From contig OMPZ01000128.1 in the NCBI GenBank assembly GCA_900313125.1, forward strand, positions 1 to 8,589: a stretch of DNA of 8,589 nt, read 5' to 3'. How positions within the stretch are numbered: position 1 is the first letter of the stretch; each line of letters starts with the position of its first letter. Shown here in pieces: positions 7,205 through 8,589 of this stretch. The DNA is from an uncultured Eubacteriales bacterium (GTDB lineage Bacteria > Bacillota > Clostridia > Oscillospirales > Acutalibacteraceae). The position numbers and the translations under genes are program-made. The notes under the pieces were generated by a model. The model made no database searches. It was not told the origin of the DNA and saw nothing but the letters and a program-made list of their open reading frames with translations.

Positions 7205-8589
7205 TTACTTTTTATCGGACTTTCCGCGCTTTCCGAGACCCGGCTTTTTAGCGGGCTTTTCGGTCTTTTCGGTCTTTGCGCTGCTGCCCTCGGACTCTTC
7301 CTTTTTCTCGTCGTCCTTTTCGTCCTTTTCCGACTCGTTGACAGCATTCTCCGTCTTTTCGTCCTCTTTTTCAAGCTTTGCGGACTTCTCTTCCTTCGGC
7401 TCTTCGGGCTGCTCAACATAGGTGCCCTTCATGATCGCGTCGAACTCCTCGCCGGAGATCTTCTCTTTGACGAGCAGCACCTTAGCTACCTCATGCAGCT
7501 TGTCGATGTTGTCGGTGAGTATCTGTGTAACTCTGTCGTAGCCCTCCTTGACGATATCGTAGATCTCGTCGTCGATCTCGGAGGCGATCTTCTCGGAGTA
7601 GTTCTTCACATGACCCATGTCGCGTCCGATGAACACCTCGTTGTTGCTTTCGCCGAAGGTTATCGGTCCGAGCTTTTTGCTCATGCCGTACTTTGTTACC
7701 ATCGAACGGGCGATCTCCGTCGCGCGCTCGATGTCGTTCGACGCACCGGTCGTTACGTCGCCGAAGATGAGCGACTCGGCAACACGTCCGCCGAGAAGTA
7801 CTACTATCTCCTCTTTCATCTCGTTGAAGGAGTTGTACATCTTATCCTCGCTCGGCAGCGACATTGTGTAGCCGCCTGCGAAGCCGCGCGGGATAATAGA
7901 TATCTGATGAACGTCGTCCTGCGTTTCGCAGAAATAATGCGCAATAGCATGACCCGTCTCGTGGTAAGCTGTTATCTTCTTGTTCTTCTCGGTCATGACC
8001 TTTGAACGCTTTTCCGTACCTACAACGACCTTGATCGTGGCTTCCTCTATTTCGGACATAGTGATAGCCTTCTTGTCGCGCCTTGCTGCAAGAAGCGCCG
8101 CTTCGTTGAGGATATTTTCAAGATCGGCACCCGTAAAGCCCGCTGTCTGAGCCGCGATGACCTTAAGCTCAACGTCGGGAGCGAGCGGCTTGTTCTTCGC
8201 GTGTATCTTGAGTATCTCTTCTCTGCCGTTGATAGTGGGAGTGCCCATAACTACCTGACGGTCGAAACGACCGGGGCGCAGCAGCGCCGGGTCAAGTATA
8301 TCGGGGCGGTTCGTCGCCGCGATCATGATAACGCCGATGTTCGCGTCGAAGCCGTCCATTTCAACGAGGAGCTGGTTGAGCGTCTGCTCACGTTCATCGT
8401 GTCCGCCGCCGAGACCGGTACCTCTCTGTCTGCCGACGGAGTCGATCTCGTCGATGAAGATGATGCACGGAGCGTTTTTCTTCGCCTGGTCGAAAAGGTC
8501 TCTGACTCTTGACGCGCCGACGCCGACGAACATCTCTACAAAGTCGGAGCCGGAGATCGAGAAGAAAGGAACGCCTGCTTCGCCGGCAA
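7205..8589 (-). CDS. ftsH: ATP-dependent zinc metalloprotease FtsH, 5' end missing
   Basis: FtsH is a membrane-anchored hexameric AAA+ protease that unfolds and degrades damaged membrane proteins and selected cytosolic regulators. The window holds the last 460 residues; the N-terminal membrane anchors and Walker A lie beyond the right edge (the fragment opens with AGEAGVPFFSISGSDFVE, which directly follows Walker A in the family). Visible parts, numbered within the fragment: pore loop FVG (20-22), Walker B IIFIDEID (42-49), second region of homology TNRPDILDPALLRPGRFDR (92-110) with arginine fingers Arg107 and Arg110, the zinc site HETGH (209-213), and third ligand Asp285 in TTGASNDIERAT (279-290). 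All catalytic residues seen are intact. After residue 391 the protein has a 69-residue tail of mostly Lys and Glu with some Asp and Ser, ending in a basic GKRGKSDKK. The stop is TAA and a strong terminator follows. The gene reads in frame to the window edge, past the internal Met at 8533. Confidence 0.98.
   Translation of the reverse strand, partial: AGEAGVPFFSISGSDFVEMFVGVGASRVRDLFDQAKKNAPCIIFIDEIDSVGRQRGTGLGGGHDEREQTLNQLLVEMDGFDANIGVIMIAATNRPDILDPALLRPGRFDRQVVMGTPTINGREEILKIHAKNKPLAPDVELKVIAAQTAGFTGADLENILNEAALLAARRDKKAITMSEIEEATIKVVVGTEKRSKVMTEKNKKITAYHETGHAIAHYFCETQDDVHQISIIPRGFAGGYTMSLPSEDKMYNSFNEMKEEIVVLLGGRVAESLIFGDVTTGASNDIERATEIARSMVTKYGMSKKLGPITFGESNNEVFIGRDMGHVKNYSEKIASEIDDEIYDIVKEGYDRVTQILTDNIDKLHEVAKVLLVKEKISGEEFDAIMKGTYVEQPEEPKEEKSAKLEKEDEKTENAVNESEKDEKDDEKKEESEGSSAKTEKTEKPAKKPGLGKRGKSDKK

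Noticed and set aside
6655..7419. Minus-strand open frame of 254 codons spanning the ftsH end and uvrA start
   Set aside because: It is out of frame with both genes, runs through the terminator hairpin and is Arg/Lys-rich from frame-shifted reading of the tail.
7187..8005. Plus-strand open frame of 272 codons opposite ftsH
   Set aside because: It runs opposite the FtsH coding frame, with a hydrophobic and Phe-rich start caused by the complement of the Lys/Glu codons. No family motif and no good ribosome binding site.

Overview
The window carries four genes, all read from the minus strand: ftsH (5' part outside the window), uvrA (complete), dnaE (complete) and the start of a sodium-coupled neurotransmitter-type symporter (cut by the left edge). 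The organism is most likely an anaerobic Firmicute of the class Clostridia, possibly of the Oscillospiraceae/Ruminococcus kind. This is an inference from protein style: the FtsH and UvrA sequences look clostridial, DnaE is close to 1160 residues with a full-looking PHP metal site and an internal QLSLF clamp motif, and the gaps contain GC-rich repeats. No rRNA or other taxonomic marker is present, so the placement is tentative.

Layout in transcription order, from right to left. (1) 8589-7205: the AAA+ and zinc-protease parts of membrane protease FtsH, ending in a 69-residue Lys/Glu-rich tail. A strong stem-loop with a T-rich tail (7151-7192) follows and should end its transcript. (2) 7127-4281: UvrA, the damage-sensing ABC-type ATPase of nucleotide excision repair. 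(3) 4280-4008: a 273-base gap with no convincing gene, holding a two-unit tandem element made of a 44-base direct repeat, a shared GTAGGC motif and two GC-rich hairpins. (4) 4007-519: DnaE, a DNA polymerase III alpha subunit. (5) 518-372: a 147-base gap with a 10-bp long-loop stem followed by two T runs, probably a terminator or structured leader. (6) 371-1: the first 123 residues of an NSS/SNF-family symporter, covering TM1 to TM3.

The genes do not look like one functional operon. uvrA and dnaE share a genome-maintenance theme, ftsH is membrane and protein quality control, and the transporter is unrelated. Each gap holds inverted-repeat structure and each gene in the window with a visible start has its own ribosome binding site. 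No CRISPR array, tRNA, rRNA, transposase or phage gene was seen. I see no new multi-gene system here. The least explained sequence is in the two larger intergenic gaps, mainly the tandem element between uvrA and dnaE.
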